Assembly: GCA_021772975.1 (NCBI GenBank)
Contig: JAJFKY010000011.1
Location: forward strand, 279,937-343,936
Origin: Gammaproteobacteria bacterium
Lineage (GTDB): Bacteria; Pseudomonadota; Gammaproteobacteria; Xanthomonadales; Wenzhouxiangellaceae
Direction: 5' to 3'
Length of the DNA stretch: 64,000 bases
In this document: in pieces, positions 8,790 through 17,030 of the stretch
Numbering within the stretch: the first letter of the stretch is position 1
How the letters are laid out: each line of letters opens with the position of its first letter
Made by a program: the position numbers and the translations under genes
The notes under the pieces: model-generated
Databases searched by the model: none
Seen by the model: the letters and a program-made list of their open reading frames with translations, nothing else
Told to the model about the DNA's origin: nothing

Positions 8790-9797
8790 ATGACCGTTGC
8801 ACGCTCATCTTTAGTTTCGCTATCTGCCACACCTTACTACCATGTTATTGGTCGTTGCGTGCGGCGGGCATTTTTGTGTGGGGTCGATTCTGCGTCCGGA
8901 CGCTGCTTTGAGCATCGGCGAGAATGGATAGTAGAACGATTGGCATTGCTTTCATCCGTTTTCGCCATTGAGGTGTGTGCCTATGCGGTGATGAGCAATC
9001 ATTATCACCTGGTGATCAAGCTGAATCCTGCTGTAGCCGATGATTGGTCGAATGCTGAGGTGATTGCTCGTTGGTGTTCGCTGTACTCAGGGCACCCACT
9101 GGTACAGCGGCATCAGGCCGGTGAAGCATTGAGTCCGGGCGAGTTATCAGCAATTTTTGATCTGGTGGCTATGTATCGAACACGATTGGCTGACCTGTCC
9201 TGGTTTATGCGTGGGTTGAACCATCACATCGCCTGCCGGGCCAATGCTGAAGACAATTGTACCGGACACTTCTGGGAAGGTCGATTCAAGTCTCAGGCGT
9301 TACTGGATGAGCAAGCTTTGATCAGTTGTATGGCCTATGTGGATTTGAATCCAATCCGGGCCAGTATAGCTGATACACCAGAACGATCAGATTTTACCTC
9401 GATTCAGCAACGCATCAAACAATCAAAGAGCAAACCGCAACCTCAAACCGGATCAATGTCTAAAGAGATTCCAAGGCTATTGGGTTTTTCTGGAAGACTG
9501 GACGGTAACCAAGGTTTGCCCTTCTCACTGGATGATTATCTGAATCTGGTGGATTGGAGCGGTCGAGCGATTCACCCGGATAAGAACGGAAAGATACCCG
9601 ATGAGACCCCACCGATTCTATCGAGGTTAGGTATTGCACCCGATGAATTAATTCATCATCTGTCCAGGCAGCAGCAACACGGGTTTTATCATGTCATTGG
9701 CAAAGCCAGCACCATCCGGGATGTTCTAAATGAGTTGGGTGTTGCTTTTCTGAAAGGCATCAGTGCAGCCAATCGGCTGTTTCCTCAGCTCAAGTAG
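8790..9797 (+). CDS. REP-associated tyrosine transposase (RAYT, Y1/HUH family)
   Basis: The protein has 335 residues. It opens with TPYYHVIGRCVRRAFLCG, typical of the Y1_Tnp family related to IS200/IS605. The HUH metal-binding motif is H71-Y-H73 in SNHYHLVIKL, and the likely nucleophile is Tyr183 in AYVDLNPIRA. CTGHFWEGRFKSQALLD is another family hallmark. Such single-copy domesticated transposases are known to nick and move REP palindromes. All catalytic parts are present, so it looks intact. There is no partner gene. It is surrounded by TGCCTGTCC-bearing repeats in opposite orientation on its two sides and a remnant copy upstream, so it may act on those repeats rather than, or as well as, the GTAGGAGC-type REPs. 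Confidence 0.92.
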   Translation: MTVARSSLVSLSATPYYHVIGRCVRRAFLCGVDSASGRCFEHRREWIVERLALLSSVFAIEVCAYAVMSNHYHLVIKLNPAVADDWSNAEVIARWCSLYSGHPLVQRHQAGEALSPGELSAIFDLVAMYRTRLADLSWFMRGLNHHIACRANAEDNCTGHFWEGRFKSQALLDEQALISCMAYVDLNPIRASIADTPERSDFTSIQQRIKQSKSKPQPQTGSMSKEIPRLLGFSGRLDGNQGLPFSLDDYLNLVDWSGRAIHPDKNGKIPDETPPILSRLGIAPDELIHHLSRQQQHGFYHVIGKASTIRDVLNELGVAFLKGISAANRLFPQLK

Positions 9798-9889
9798 CCA
9801 ACCACAGCCCAAAACACACCAATCGGCAGTTGCCGAGGCTTGGCGTGCCAGAAGTTTGTGAAAACTATTAAGTAGTAACAAAACCCCTC

Positions 9890-10090
9890 CTTAACTCAGT
9901 CAACGCCTACTATCCAAGCCTAAACTCCGTGATTAAAGCAAGTGAAGCATCTTATACCTCACAACTTTTTGGTTTGCTTAAGCTATGCCTGTCCTATACT
10001 TTCTCTATACCTTCTTGCCTGTCCTGTACCTTCACTGTACCTTCTTTTGTACCTTCTTTTGTACCTTCTGTATCTTTTTCTATACTTTCT
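9890..10090 (+). repeat. Left direct repeat plus pyrimidine-rich tract before the mechanosensitive channel gene
   Basis: A 59-bp segment (9890-9948) is about 86 % identical to 11442-11500, on the other side of the channel gene. It is followed by two TGCCTGTCC motifs (9986 and 10016) and a plus-strand pyrimidine-rich tract with tandem 12-mers GTACCTTCTTTT at 10037 and 10049. This fills most of the 363-base gap 9798-10160. I see no promoter that can be separated from the repeats. Confidence 0.75.
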
Positions 10091-10160
10091 ACCATCTAAT
10101 TGAATCATGATAACGAGCGGGTGTTACCATATTGGCCCGTTGCTAGCAAAGCTATAAAAA

Positions 10161-11387
10161 ATGTTCGAACAACTTGGCTCGATTCACCCTTTTTTACCAC
10201 CCACTGCAAGCCTGCTAGCGCTATTGACAGCTGCGGTAATTATAGATTTGGTTGCTAAACGGGTTTTGGTCAGTGCGGTTCGAAGATTGGCTAAACACTC
10301 CAAGGTTACCTGGGATGACATATTGGTTAGCCATAATGTCTTCGGCCGTTTTGTACAAATTGTGCCAGCCTTAATCATATTCACCGGTGTGCCGTTTATC
10401 CCCGACTTAACGGAAAGTACTGTGCAACTGATGCGTAACCTGGCAATGGGCTACATGGTGTTAATGCTGACTTTAGCACTGACTGCGACGCTTAGCGCAG
10501 TCAACAGTATCTATGCTGCCTCACCGGTTGCTAAACACCGCCCGCTAAAAGGCTTTGTGCAACTGTTGCAAATCATTGTTTGGGTTTTCGGTAGTGTGCT
10601 GATCATATCTGCGGTACTCGATCGCTCGCCATTATTGCTACTCGGCGGTTTTGGTGCAATGACAGCTATTTTACTATTGATATTTAAGGATACGATCTTA
10701 TCATTGGTTGCCAGTGTGCAACTGACTGCACAGGATATGGTACGGGTTGGTGATTGGCTTGAAATGCCGCAATTTGGTGCAGATGGTGATGTGGTTGATG
10801 TGCAGTTACACACCGTTAAAGTACAGAATTGGGATAAAACCATCACCACCATCCCAACACACCGCTTAATTACCGATTCGTTCAAAAACTGGCGAGGCAT
10901 GTCACAAGCAGGCGCCCGTCGGATTAAACGCGCCATTATTATTGATATTGCGTCGGTTCGTATCCAAACGCAGGATGAAATTGATTACTTTACCCGCTTT
11001 GTGTTGTTGAAGAATTATATTAAAAATAAGCAAAAGCAGCTGGCCGAGTACAACGCAGGGCTTGAGGCCGAAGTGGATGAAGCAGTGAATAAACGGCAGC
11101 TAACCAATATTGGAACGTTTAGAGCCTATGCATATAACTATCTGAAAAACCATCCAAAAATAGATACCCATATGACACTAATTGTCCGCCAGCTCGCTCC
11201 CAGTTCGGAGGGGTTGCCGCTAGAGATTTACTGCTTTACCAATACTACCGAATGGGCTGCCTATGAAGGTATCCAGGCGGATATCTTTGATCATTTGCTG
11301 GCGATTGTGCCGGAGTTTGGGCTTCGGGTATATCAGAAACCCTCGGGTACGGATTTGTTGAATCTAAATAAAGAGGGTAAAAAATAA
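10161..11387 (+). CDS. MscS-family mechanosensitive channel, YbdG-like
   Basis: The protein has 408 residues, close to E. coli YbdG (415). It has about four to five N-terminal membrane segments up to residue 190. Then comes the MscS pore/beta domain with family stretches LLIFKDTILSLVASVQL, GDWLEMPQFGADGDVVDV, TVKVQNWDKTITTIPTHRL and DSFKNWRGMSQAGARRIKR. The C-terminus keeps LTNIGTFRAYAYNYLKNHP and QLAPSSEGLPLEIYCFTN, which fit the YbdG branch. It should act in the inner membrane as a low-conductance osmotic release channel. It has lower GC than the core genes around it and lies between two imperfect direct repeats, which suggests it arrived as a unit. It may also be driven from a promoter within the left repeat. 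Confidence 0.92.
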   Translation: MFEQLGSIHPFLPPTASLLALLTAAVIIDLVAKRVLVSAVRRLAKHSKVTWDDILVSHNVFGRFVQIVPALIIFTGVPFIPDLTESTVQLMRNLAMGYMVLMLTLALTATLSAVNSIYAASPVAKHRPLKGFVQLLQIIVWVFGSVLIISAVLDRSPLLLLGGFGAMTAILLLIFKDTILSLVASVQLTAQDMVRVGDWLEMPQFGADGDVVDVQLHTVKVQNWDKTITTIPTHRLITDSFKNWRGMSQAGARRIKRAIIIDIASVRIQTQDEIDYFTRFVLLKNYIKNKQKQLAEYNAGLEAEVDEAVNKRQLTNIGTFRAYAYNYLKNHPKIDTHMTLIVRQLAPSSEGLPLEIYCFTNTTEWAAYEGIQADIFDHLLAIVPEFGLRVYQKPSGTDLLNLNKEGKK

Positions 11388-11391
11388 ATCA

Positions 11392-11590
11392 TGCCTGTCC
11401 TGTTTGTAGATGTGCCTGTCCTGTTTGTACTTGTTTGTACTCTTAACTCAGTCAGCTCCTATTATCCAAGCCTAAATTCCGCGACTACAGCAAATGAAGC
11501 GTTTAAAACCTTGAGCTGTGGCTGAACTGTGCCTGCCCTATATCTCGCTATACCTGCATATCTTTGTACTATATCTTTGCCTATATCTTT
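11392..11590 (+). repeat. Right direct repeat after the mechanosensitive channel gene
   Basis: Two TGCCTGTCC motifs (11392 and 11413) are followed by the 59-bp segment 11442-11500, which mirrors 9890-9948 in the same orientation. After it come a diverged GTGCCTGCCC copy near 11529 and a tract of TATATCTTTG-like units up to about 11590. The order of parts after the 59-mer is the same as in the left copy. Confidence 0.75.
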
Positions 11591-11628
11591 GTCTTCTTAC
11601 CCTGTATTTAGCTGTATCAGCTTTGGAG

Positions 11629-12423
11629 CTAATAACCCACAGAAACCTGAATTAATCGTGCTGCAGGATTTGGCTCATCCCAATACTCACCCGCATTTAC
11701 AGCCTTGAAGACACGATTGTTGAATCCAACTCCCCAAATTAACCCATAGTAATCAGCACATGAAATTTGAGTCAGCTTTGCATTAGGATTTGGCTCACTC
11801 CAATAATTATTGCTAGATAAGTATCTAAAAACCCTATTAGCTGCCCCTATTGCCCAAGCGCTATCTACCCCACATGCAGATATTTGTTCAGCTCTTGCAG
11901 AAGTATTTGGCTCGTCCCAACTTAGACCGTCAAAATGCAAAATACGTTTATCTTCTGTTATAGCCCATACATTATTCCATCCGCCCGCAGAAATTCGTGT
12001 TATTTTTGTGTCAAAAAAAACCTCAGTCCAAAAATTTCCACCATTGGTTGTTTGAAAAACACGCCCGCTGTAACCAACCGCCCATGCTTCAGAGCCATTT
12101 ATAGTAGAAATTTGAGTTGCCAAGGCTTCTGAGTTTGGTTCAAACCAGTAATTCCCATTCCACTTCCATATATGATTATTAGAGGTTAGCCCCATAATTA
12201 CATTCCCTTCTTTCCCTACAGAAATTTGTATTAGTCGCGCATCAGGGTTTGGTTCATACCAATAACTTCCATTCCATTTCCATACATGATTATTTGAGGT
12301 TATCCCCCACACGACTGGAGTATTATTTTTAATAGGAGAAATTATTTTACAGGAACTGCATCCTATTAAAAATGAAATTATAATAACAAATTTATATTGA
12401 TTAAACAATTTATTGTTTTCCAT
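11629..12423 (-). CDS. Tectonin-repeat lipoprotein
   Basis: The protein has 264 residues. I chose the ATG at 12423 because GGGG lies 9 bases upstream; the frame to 12438 has no ribosome site. The N-terminus is a lipoprotein signal (KFVIIISFLIGC, lipobox with Cys22). The rest is about six imperfect repeats of 35-40 residues with the tectonin pattern: I-S-x-G, x-x-V-W-A/G-I/V, x-N-x-x-V-F/W-K/R, W-x-E/D-P-N. Tectonin repeats fold as beta-propellers and often bind carbohydrate or lipopolysaccharide. The gene is far more AT-rich than the core genes, a sign of horizontal origin. Its partner and ligand are unknown. Confidence 0.8.
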   Translation of the reverse strand: MENNKLFNQYKFVIIISFLIGCSSCKIISPIKNNTPVVWGITSNNHVWKWNGSYWYEPNPDARLIQISVGKEGNVIMGLTSNNHIWKWNGNYWFEPNSEALATQISTINGSEAWAVGYSGRVFQTTNGGNFWTEVFFDTKITRISAGGWNNVWAITEDKRILHFDGLSWDEPNTSARAEQISACGVDSAWAIGAANRVFRYLSSNNYWSEPNPNAKLTQISCADYYGLIWGVGFNNRVFKAVNAGEYWDEPNPAARLIQVSVGY

Positions 12424-12486
12424 ATACTGTAACCCCATAGTATTGATAAAATTAGAGTTTACGCACCTATCACTTAGGTGAATACT

Positions 12487-12747
12487 CTACTGGCCAAAGT
12501 CACCTCGACTGGCCCTGGTTTGGCTATCGCCACTTAAAATTTTTTTAGAAAAAAATAAATAATACCTGCTCTCTATTGTTTTATTAGCCTCTTCTCGAGT
12601 ATAGCCACAAACCTCAAGCTCATTTGTTCTATCTATGCCCTACAGCACAACGATGTACTTAGTCTTATTTGTAGGCGACTCACGACAGTAAATACAACAA
12701 AATACATGTGATACGTTGATTCGGTCAGCCAATAAAGCACTTAAAGT
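12487..12747 (-). pseudogene. Possible decayed small gene with an in-frame TAG
   Basis: Read on the minus strand from 12747, the frame runs as protein-like sequence (CCIYCRESPTNKTKYIVVL), hits a TAG at 12642-12640, and continues in the same frame as GIDRTNELEVCGYTREEANK to a stop at 12487. It includes a C-x-x-C-like cysteine group. I do not recognise the family and it has no evident start or ribosome site. It may be chance; I list it because it is the only candidate in the 471-base gap 12424-12894 apart from the operator at 12846. Confidence 0.3.
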
Positions 12748-12845
12748 TTAGTGATAAACACTGATGATTAATAAAATACGGTCCTTATGCTCCCAACCTA
12801 ATGCAGTTGTGTAACTTGTCAGGTTCCCGCTAGATGTTTGATTTT

Positions 12846-12864
12846 TTGTAGCAATTTGCTACAA
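12846..12864. promoter_or_regulatory. Palindromic operator candidate for the toxin-antitoxin pair
   Basis: A perfect 8+3+8 inverted repeat (TTGTAGCA, ATT, TGCTACAA) ends 30 bases upstream of the antitoxin ATG. Antitoxins of type II systems commonly bind such palindromes over their own promoter. Binding here is inference from position and symmetry. Confidence 0.6.
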
Positions 12865-12894
12865 TTGCACTTAGCAAAATCTAAAGTGTTTATA

Positions 12895-13305
12895 ATGCCA
12901 AAAGCCTCCTCCCCCATCCGCCTGCAACAAGAACTCATGCAAGCCGCCGAAACCGCCGCCAGCTACTCGCACCGAAGCACTGCGGAACAAGTTGAATACT
13001 GGGCCTTTTTAGGAAGAAAAGTTGCTAACCATATGAGCCCGGAGACTATTTTAGCCATTAGTTCCGGTCTGGCCGAATTGAAAATTGAGAACATTGATTC
13101 ACCAAGCATCAATCCTGATAAGGTTTTCTCAGCGCTTGAAGAACAACGCCAATCAGGCAGCTTGACTGATTCCGTCAGTGAAGTCCCTGCACGCTACCAG
13201 GCTTCTGCCTCGCATCCGGGCCAGTTAGAACAGGTTGATGCGGATGGAAACATTACCGTCGGACAATTCAATAACGGGGTGTTTACGCCAAAAACCTCAA
13301 CATGA
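12895..13305 (+). CDS. ParD-like antitoxin of a type II toxin-antitoxin system
   Basis: The protein has 136 residues from the ATG at 12895. The frame extends to a TTG at 12838, but that would run through the palindromic operator, so I reject it. The N-terminal region (SSPIRLQQELMQAAETAASYSHRSTAEQVEYWAFLGRKV) matches the ParD-like family (DUF3423/PF11903), expected to be a ribbon-helix-helix DNA-binding part. The C-terminal half is polar and probably the toxin-wrapping tail, ending VDADGNITVGQFNNGVF. Its stop overlaps the toxin start by four bases (ATGA), which implies translational coupling. It lacks a strong ribosome site. Confidence 0.82.
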   Translation: MPKASSPIRLQQELMQAAETAASYSHRSTAEQVEYWAFLGRKVANHMSPETILAISSGLAELKIENIDSPSINPDKVFSALEEQRQSGSLTDSVSEVPARYQASASHPGQLEQVDADGNITVGQFNNGVFTPKTST

Positions 13306-13880
13306 GCAAACAGCTCTGGCTGCTCGCGGGCGGCAACGGTGTGGGGAAAAGTACTTTTTATTACACTCAACTGCAAAAACTGGGCATTCCGTTTGTTAAT
13401 GCCGATTTGATCGCCAAAGAAATCTTCTCGGAAGCACCAGAAGAAAACAGCTACCTGGCCGCACGAATCGCCGCACAAATACGCCATGACCTGCTACAGG
13501 AAGGACGTAACTTCTGCTTTGAAACCGTATTTTCACACCCGTCCAAAATCGATTTTGTCGCGACCGCCAAAGCACTTGGCTATCAAATCATTCTGGTGTT
13601 TATCCATCTCGAATCCGCTGCTCTTAACAAAGCCCGTATCAGCCAACGCACTCAAGCCGGCGGCCACCATGTACCCGATGACAAAGTCGAGAATCGTATC
13701 CCCCGCTTGCTAAAACACATTAAGACAGCCATTCCGCTCTGTGACCAGGTCAGAGCATTGGACAATTCATCTGCCAGTAACCCGTTTGTTCCAGTTTTCA
13801 CAATTTTTAACGACACAGAAAGAAAAGTCGTTCGGTATGTTTCTCCATTGCCTGATTGGGCGATGGGGCTTTTATCCTGA
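13302..13880 (+). CDS. Zeta toxin-like P-loop kinase
   Basis: The protein has 192 residues. A Walker A loop GGNGVGKST sits at residues 10-18, FVNADLIAKEIF follows as in zeta/PezT kinases, and ETVFSHPSKIDF corresponds to the substrate-binding region. Arginines in RISQRTQAGGHHVP and KVENRIPR match the LID/catalytic arginine segment. Zeta toxins phosphorylate UDP-N-acetylglucosamine and block cell wall synthesis; this short chromosomal branch has not been shown to share that substrate, so the reaction is inferred. It is in a tight two-gene operon with the ParD-like antitoxin rather than with an epsilon-type antitoxin. Confidence 0.82.
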   Translation: MSKQLWLLAGGNGVGKSTFYYTQLQKLGIPFVNADLIAKEIFSEAPEENSYLAARIAAQIRHDLLQEGRNFCFETVFSHPSKIDFVATAKALGYQIILVFIHLESAALNKARISQRTQAGGHHVPDDKVENRIPRLLKHIKTAIPLCDQVRALDNSSASNPFVPVFTIFNDTERKVVRYVSPLPDWAMGLLS

Positions 13881-14119
13881 AACAATCAGTGGTGTCTGCT
13901 TATTCCGGTAGCCTGAAAAAAGCTCTCGTCACTGTGCTCTTTTGGAATGGCCGATTCTGTTGGAAGCCTGAATTAAAGTATTTTGGGCAATGTTGTACTT
14001 ATTCAGGTATGGCCTACCCTGCCCCGTTTGGGCAATCCGCAAACATTAGCTAATCTGGTAAGCTGAAAACGATACGCCCGGCCCCTAAACCACCCGGCCC
14101 GCCAACAAGGACTGAAACC

Positions 14120-15577
14120 ATGATCAAAAACTATATCAACGGCCAATGGACGGCCAGTACCGGCACCGACCATGTGGATATTATCAACCCCGCCACCGGT
14201 GAGTTGATTGATCAAACCCCGATGGGAACGGCGACAGATGTTGATGCTGCCGTTCAGGCGGCCAAGGCGGCTTTTCCGGCCTGGCGACAGACACCGGTAA
14301 TCGATCGAGTACAGCCATTGTTCCGCCTGAAAACACTGCTGGAAGCCAATGCTGACGATCTGGCCAGGCAAATCACGCTGGAACACGGTAAAACCCTGGC
14401 CGAGGCCAAAGGCAGCGTGCGCCGGGGGATTCAGATGGTGGAAACGGCCTGTGCCATGCCTAGCATGATGATGGGCGATATTCTGGAGGATATCGCGCCG
14501 GGGATTGACAGCCAGTCGATCCGCCGTCCGATGGGCGTGTTTGCCTGCATTGCGCCGTTTAATTTCCCGGCGATGGTGCCGATGTGGTTCTGGCCGTTTG
14601 CGATTGCGGCGGGCAATACCTTTGTGGTCAAGCCCAGTGAACGGGTGCCGCTGACGCAGATGCGCGTGTTCGATCTGATGGCTGAGGCTGGATTGCCTGA
14701 CGGCGTATTGAATATGGTGCACGGCGGCAAACAGGCAGTGGATGCCATCTGTGCACATCCGGATATCCAGGGCGTGTCGTTTGTCGGTTCCACCCCGGTG
14801 GCCAAGCATGTTTATGTCAGCGCTGCCCAGGCGGGCAAGCGGGTGCAGTCGCTGGGCGGGGCCAAGAATTTTATGGTGGTGCTGTCGGATGCGGTGATGG
14901 ATAAAGCCGCCGAAACCGCACTGGAGTCAATTATCGGTTGCGCCGGTGAGCGCTGCATGGCCGGTTCGGTGATTATTAATATCGGGGATGAAGCCAGGCG
15001 GCAAATTCCTGAGCTGGTGGCCGCCAAAGCCGGTGCGATTCGGGTCGGTGATGGATTGTCGCCGGATACCGATATGGGACCGGTGATTTCCCAGGCCTCC
15101 AAGGACCGTATTCTGGGTATGATTCAGCGCGCGCTGGATGAAGGCGCGGAGTTGCTGGTGGACGGCCGTGACGGCGTGGATGAGATGCCCGGCTATTTCC
15201 TGAAACCCACCGTGCTGGGCAATATCCGCCCGGAGATGGAAATCGCCCGCGAGGAAGTGTTCGGCCCGGTGGTGATGCTGGCCGAGGCTGACAGCCTGGA
15301 TGCCTCCATTGACTGGATCAACAACTCGCCGTATGGCAATACCTGCACCCTGTTTACCACCAGCGGCGCAGCGGCGCGGCACTTCAGCTACGCGGTCGAG
15401 CCGGCCATGGTGGGCATCAATATCGGGGTGCCGGCACCGATGGCGTTTTTCTCCTTTGGCGGTTCTAAACAGTCATTTTTTGGTGATATCCGGGCACACG
15501 GCCGGGCCAGTGTGGATTTTTATACCCAGTCGATGGTGACCATCCACCGCTGGCTCAAGGACTCGAGTATTTGGTGA
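14120..15577 (+). CDS. mmsA: CoA-acylating methylmalonate/malonate semialdehyde dehydrogenase
   Basis: The protein has 485 residues of the aldehyde dehydrogenase superfamily. It carries MmsA marks: FNFPAMVPMWFWPFAIAAGN, the cofactor loop SFVGSTPVAKHVY, QSLGGAKNFMVVLSDA, and catalytic Cys279 in IGCAGERCMAG. It should convert malonate semialdehyde to acetyl-CoA and methylmalonate semialdehyde to propionyl-CoA with NAD+ and CoA. It is the first gene of the pyrimidine-degradation cluster and handles the last step after the transaminase at 17961. The upstream 239 bases must hold the operon promoter, but I cannot point to clear boxes. A 55-base gap separates it from the dihydropyrimidinase gene. 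Confidence 0.93.
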   Translation: MIKNYINGQWTASTGTDHVDIINPATGELIDQTPMGTATDVDAAVQAAKAAFPAWRQTPVIDRVQPLFRLKTLLEANADDLARQITLEHGKTLAEAKGSVRRGIQMVETACAMPSMMMGDILEDIAPGIDSQSIRRPMGVFACIAPFNFPAMVPMWFWPFAIAAGNTFVVKPSERVPLTQMRVFDLMAEAGLPDGVLNMVHGGKQAVDAICAHPDIQGVSFVGSTPVAKHVYVSAAQAGKRVQSLGGAKNFMVVLSDAVMDKAAETALESIIGCAGERCMAGSVIINIGDEARRQIPELVAAKAGAIRVGDGLSPDTDMGPVISQASKDRILGMIQRALDEGAELLVDGRDGVDEMPGYFLKPTVLGNIRPEMEIAREEVFGPVVMLAEADSLDASIDWINNSPYGNTCTLFTTSGAAARHFSYAVEPAMVGINIGVPAPMAFFSFGGSKQSFFGDIRAHGRASVDFYTQSMVTIHRWLKDSSIW

Positions 15578-15632
15578 TATTCAGCCTCAGACGTTATAGG
15601 ATTGAGGTTATCAACGGATTTCGGGAGCAGCC

Positions 15633-17021
15633 ATGAGCAGCTTACTCATTAAAAACGGCACCGTGGTGACGGCCACTGACCACTATCAGGCTGATATTTT
15701 CGTACAGGACGAGCAGGTTCGCGCTATCGGCAGGGAGCTGGACTACTCCGCCGAGCGCAGCCTGGACGCGCACGGCTGTTATGTATTTCCCGGCGGCATT
15801 GATCCGCACACCCATATGGAACTGCCGTTTATGGGCACCTACGCCAGTGATACGTTTTATTCCGGCACCCTGGCCGGGCTGCATGGCGGCACCACTTCGA
15901 TTATTGATTTCGCCATTCAAAGCCATGGCGGGAGCCTGCATGGCGCAGTGGATGACTGGCACAGCAAGGCCGACGGCCACGCGGTCGGTGATTATGCCTT
16001 CCACTGCGCGGTGACCGACTTTAACGACAACACCAAACAGGAAATTGCCTCGATCATCAACGAGCGCGGCATCAACTCCTTCAAGACTTTTATGGCCTAC
16101 AAAGGCGCATTGATGGTCGATGATGGCCAGATGTTTCAATTGATGGAAGAGTTGGTCGAGCATGGCGGTATTTTGACCACGCATGCCGAAAACGGCGATA
16201 TGGTCGAGCAACTGGTCAAGCGTTTTCTGAGCGAGGGCAAGACCGAACCGCGTTATCACGTGCTGTCTCGTCCGCCCGAATGCGAGGCCGAGGCCAGTGG
16301 CCGGGTCATCGATCTGGCGCAGCAAACCGGCTCGGCGCTGTATATCGTACATATGACCTGCGAAGAAGCGCTGCAGCGGGTCAAGGCCGCCACTTTGCGC
16401 AATCAGAAAGTGCATGTGGAAACCTGTGTGCAGTATTTGCTGCTGGATGAATCACTGTATTTTCAGGACGGTTTTGAAGGCGCTAAAGTGGTGATGAGCC
16501 CGCCGTTGCGTAAAGCCAAAGACCAGCAGGCTTTGTGGGCCGGCATGCGGCAGAATCTGGTGCACACCGTGGCCACCGATCACTGCCCGTTCTGTATGGA
16601 CCAGAAAGCCATGGGCAAAGACAATTTTTCCAAAATCCCCAATGGCCTGCCCGGGGTTGAGCACCGCATGGAACTGATGTTTTCCGAGGGCGTGCTGGGC
16701 GGTCAGATTTCGCTGCACAAGTTTGTTGATACCACCTCCACGGCGGCAGCCAAAATCTTCGGGCTGTTCCCACGCAAAGGCACCATCGCGGTCGGCAGTG
16801 ACGCTGATCTGGTTATCTTCGACCCCGAGGTCAAACATACCTTAAGCGCCAAAACCCATCATATGAACTGCGACTATTCCGCCTATGAAGGCTGGGAAGT
16901 CACCGGTAAGTGCCGCACCACCGTGCTGCGCGGCAAGGTGGTGGTGGATGAAGGCAAGGCCGATGTCGAGGAAGGCTACGGGCAGTATCTGGCTCGGGCT
17001 AAATTTAACCCACACTATTAA
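15633..17021 (+). CDS. hydA: Dihydropyrimidinase
   Basis: The protein has 462 residues of the cyclic amidohydrolase superfamily. It opens 5,6-dihydrouracil and dihydrothymine to N-carbamoyl-beta-alanine and N-carbamoyl-beta-aminoisobutyrate. The di-zinc site is complete: His59 and His61 (DPHTH), the carboxylated Lys157 (TFMAYKG), His184 (THAENGD), His240 (VHMTCEEA) and Asp316 (ATDHCPF). GAKVVMSPPLR and the C-terminal DLVIFDPE strand are also typical. Its ATG follows GGGAGCAGCC. The beta-ureidopropionase gene begins 9 bases after the stop, so the two successive steps are encoded together. Confidence 0.95.
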   Translation: MSSLLIKNGTVVTATDHYQADIFVQDEQVRAIGRELDYSAERSLDAHGCYVFPGGIDPHTHMELPFMGTYASDTFYSGTLAGLHGGTTSIIDFAIQSHGGSLHGAVDDWHSKADGHAVGDYAFHCAVTDFNDNTKQEIASIINERGINSFKTFMAYKGALMVDDGQMFQLMEELVEHGGILTTHAENGDMVEQLVKRFLSEGKTEPRYHVLSRPPECEAEASGRVIDLAQQTGSALYIVHMTCEEALQRVKAATLRNQKVHVETCVQYLLLDESLYFQDGFEGAKVVMSPPLRKAKDQQALWAGMRQNLVHTVATDHCPFCMDQKAMGKDNFSKIPNGLPGVEHRMELMFSEGVLGGQISLHKFVDTTSTAAAKIFGLFPRKGTIAVGSDADLVIFDPEVKHTLSAKTHHMNCDYSAYEGWEVTGKCRTTVLRGKVVVDEGKADVEEGYGQYLARAKFNPHY

Positions 17022-17030
17022 GGAACCAGC

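Noticed and set aside
12838..12894. TTG start for the antitoxin
   Set aside because: The added codons run through the palindromic operator; the ATG at 12895 gives a family-like N-terminus.
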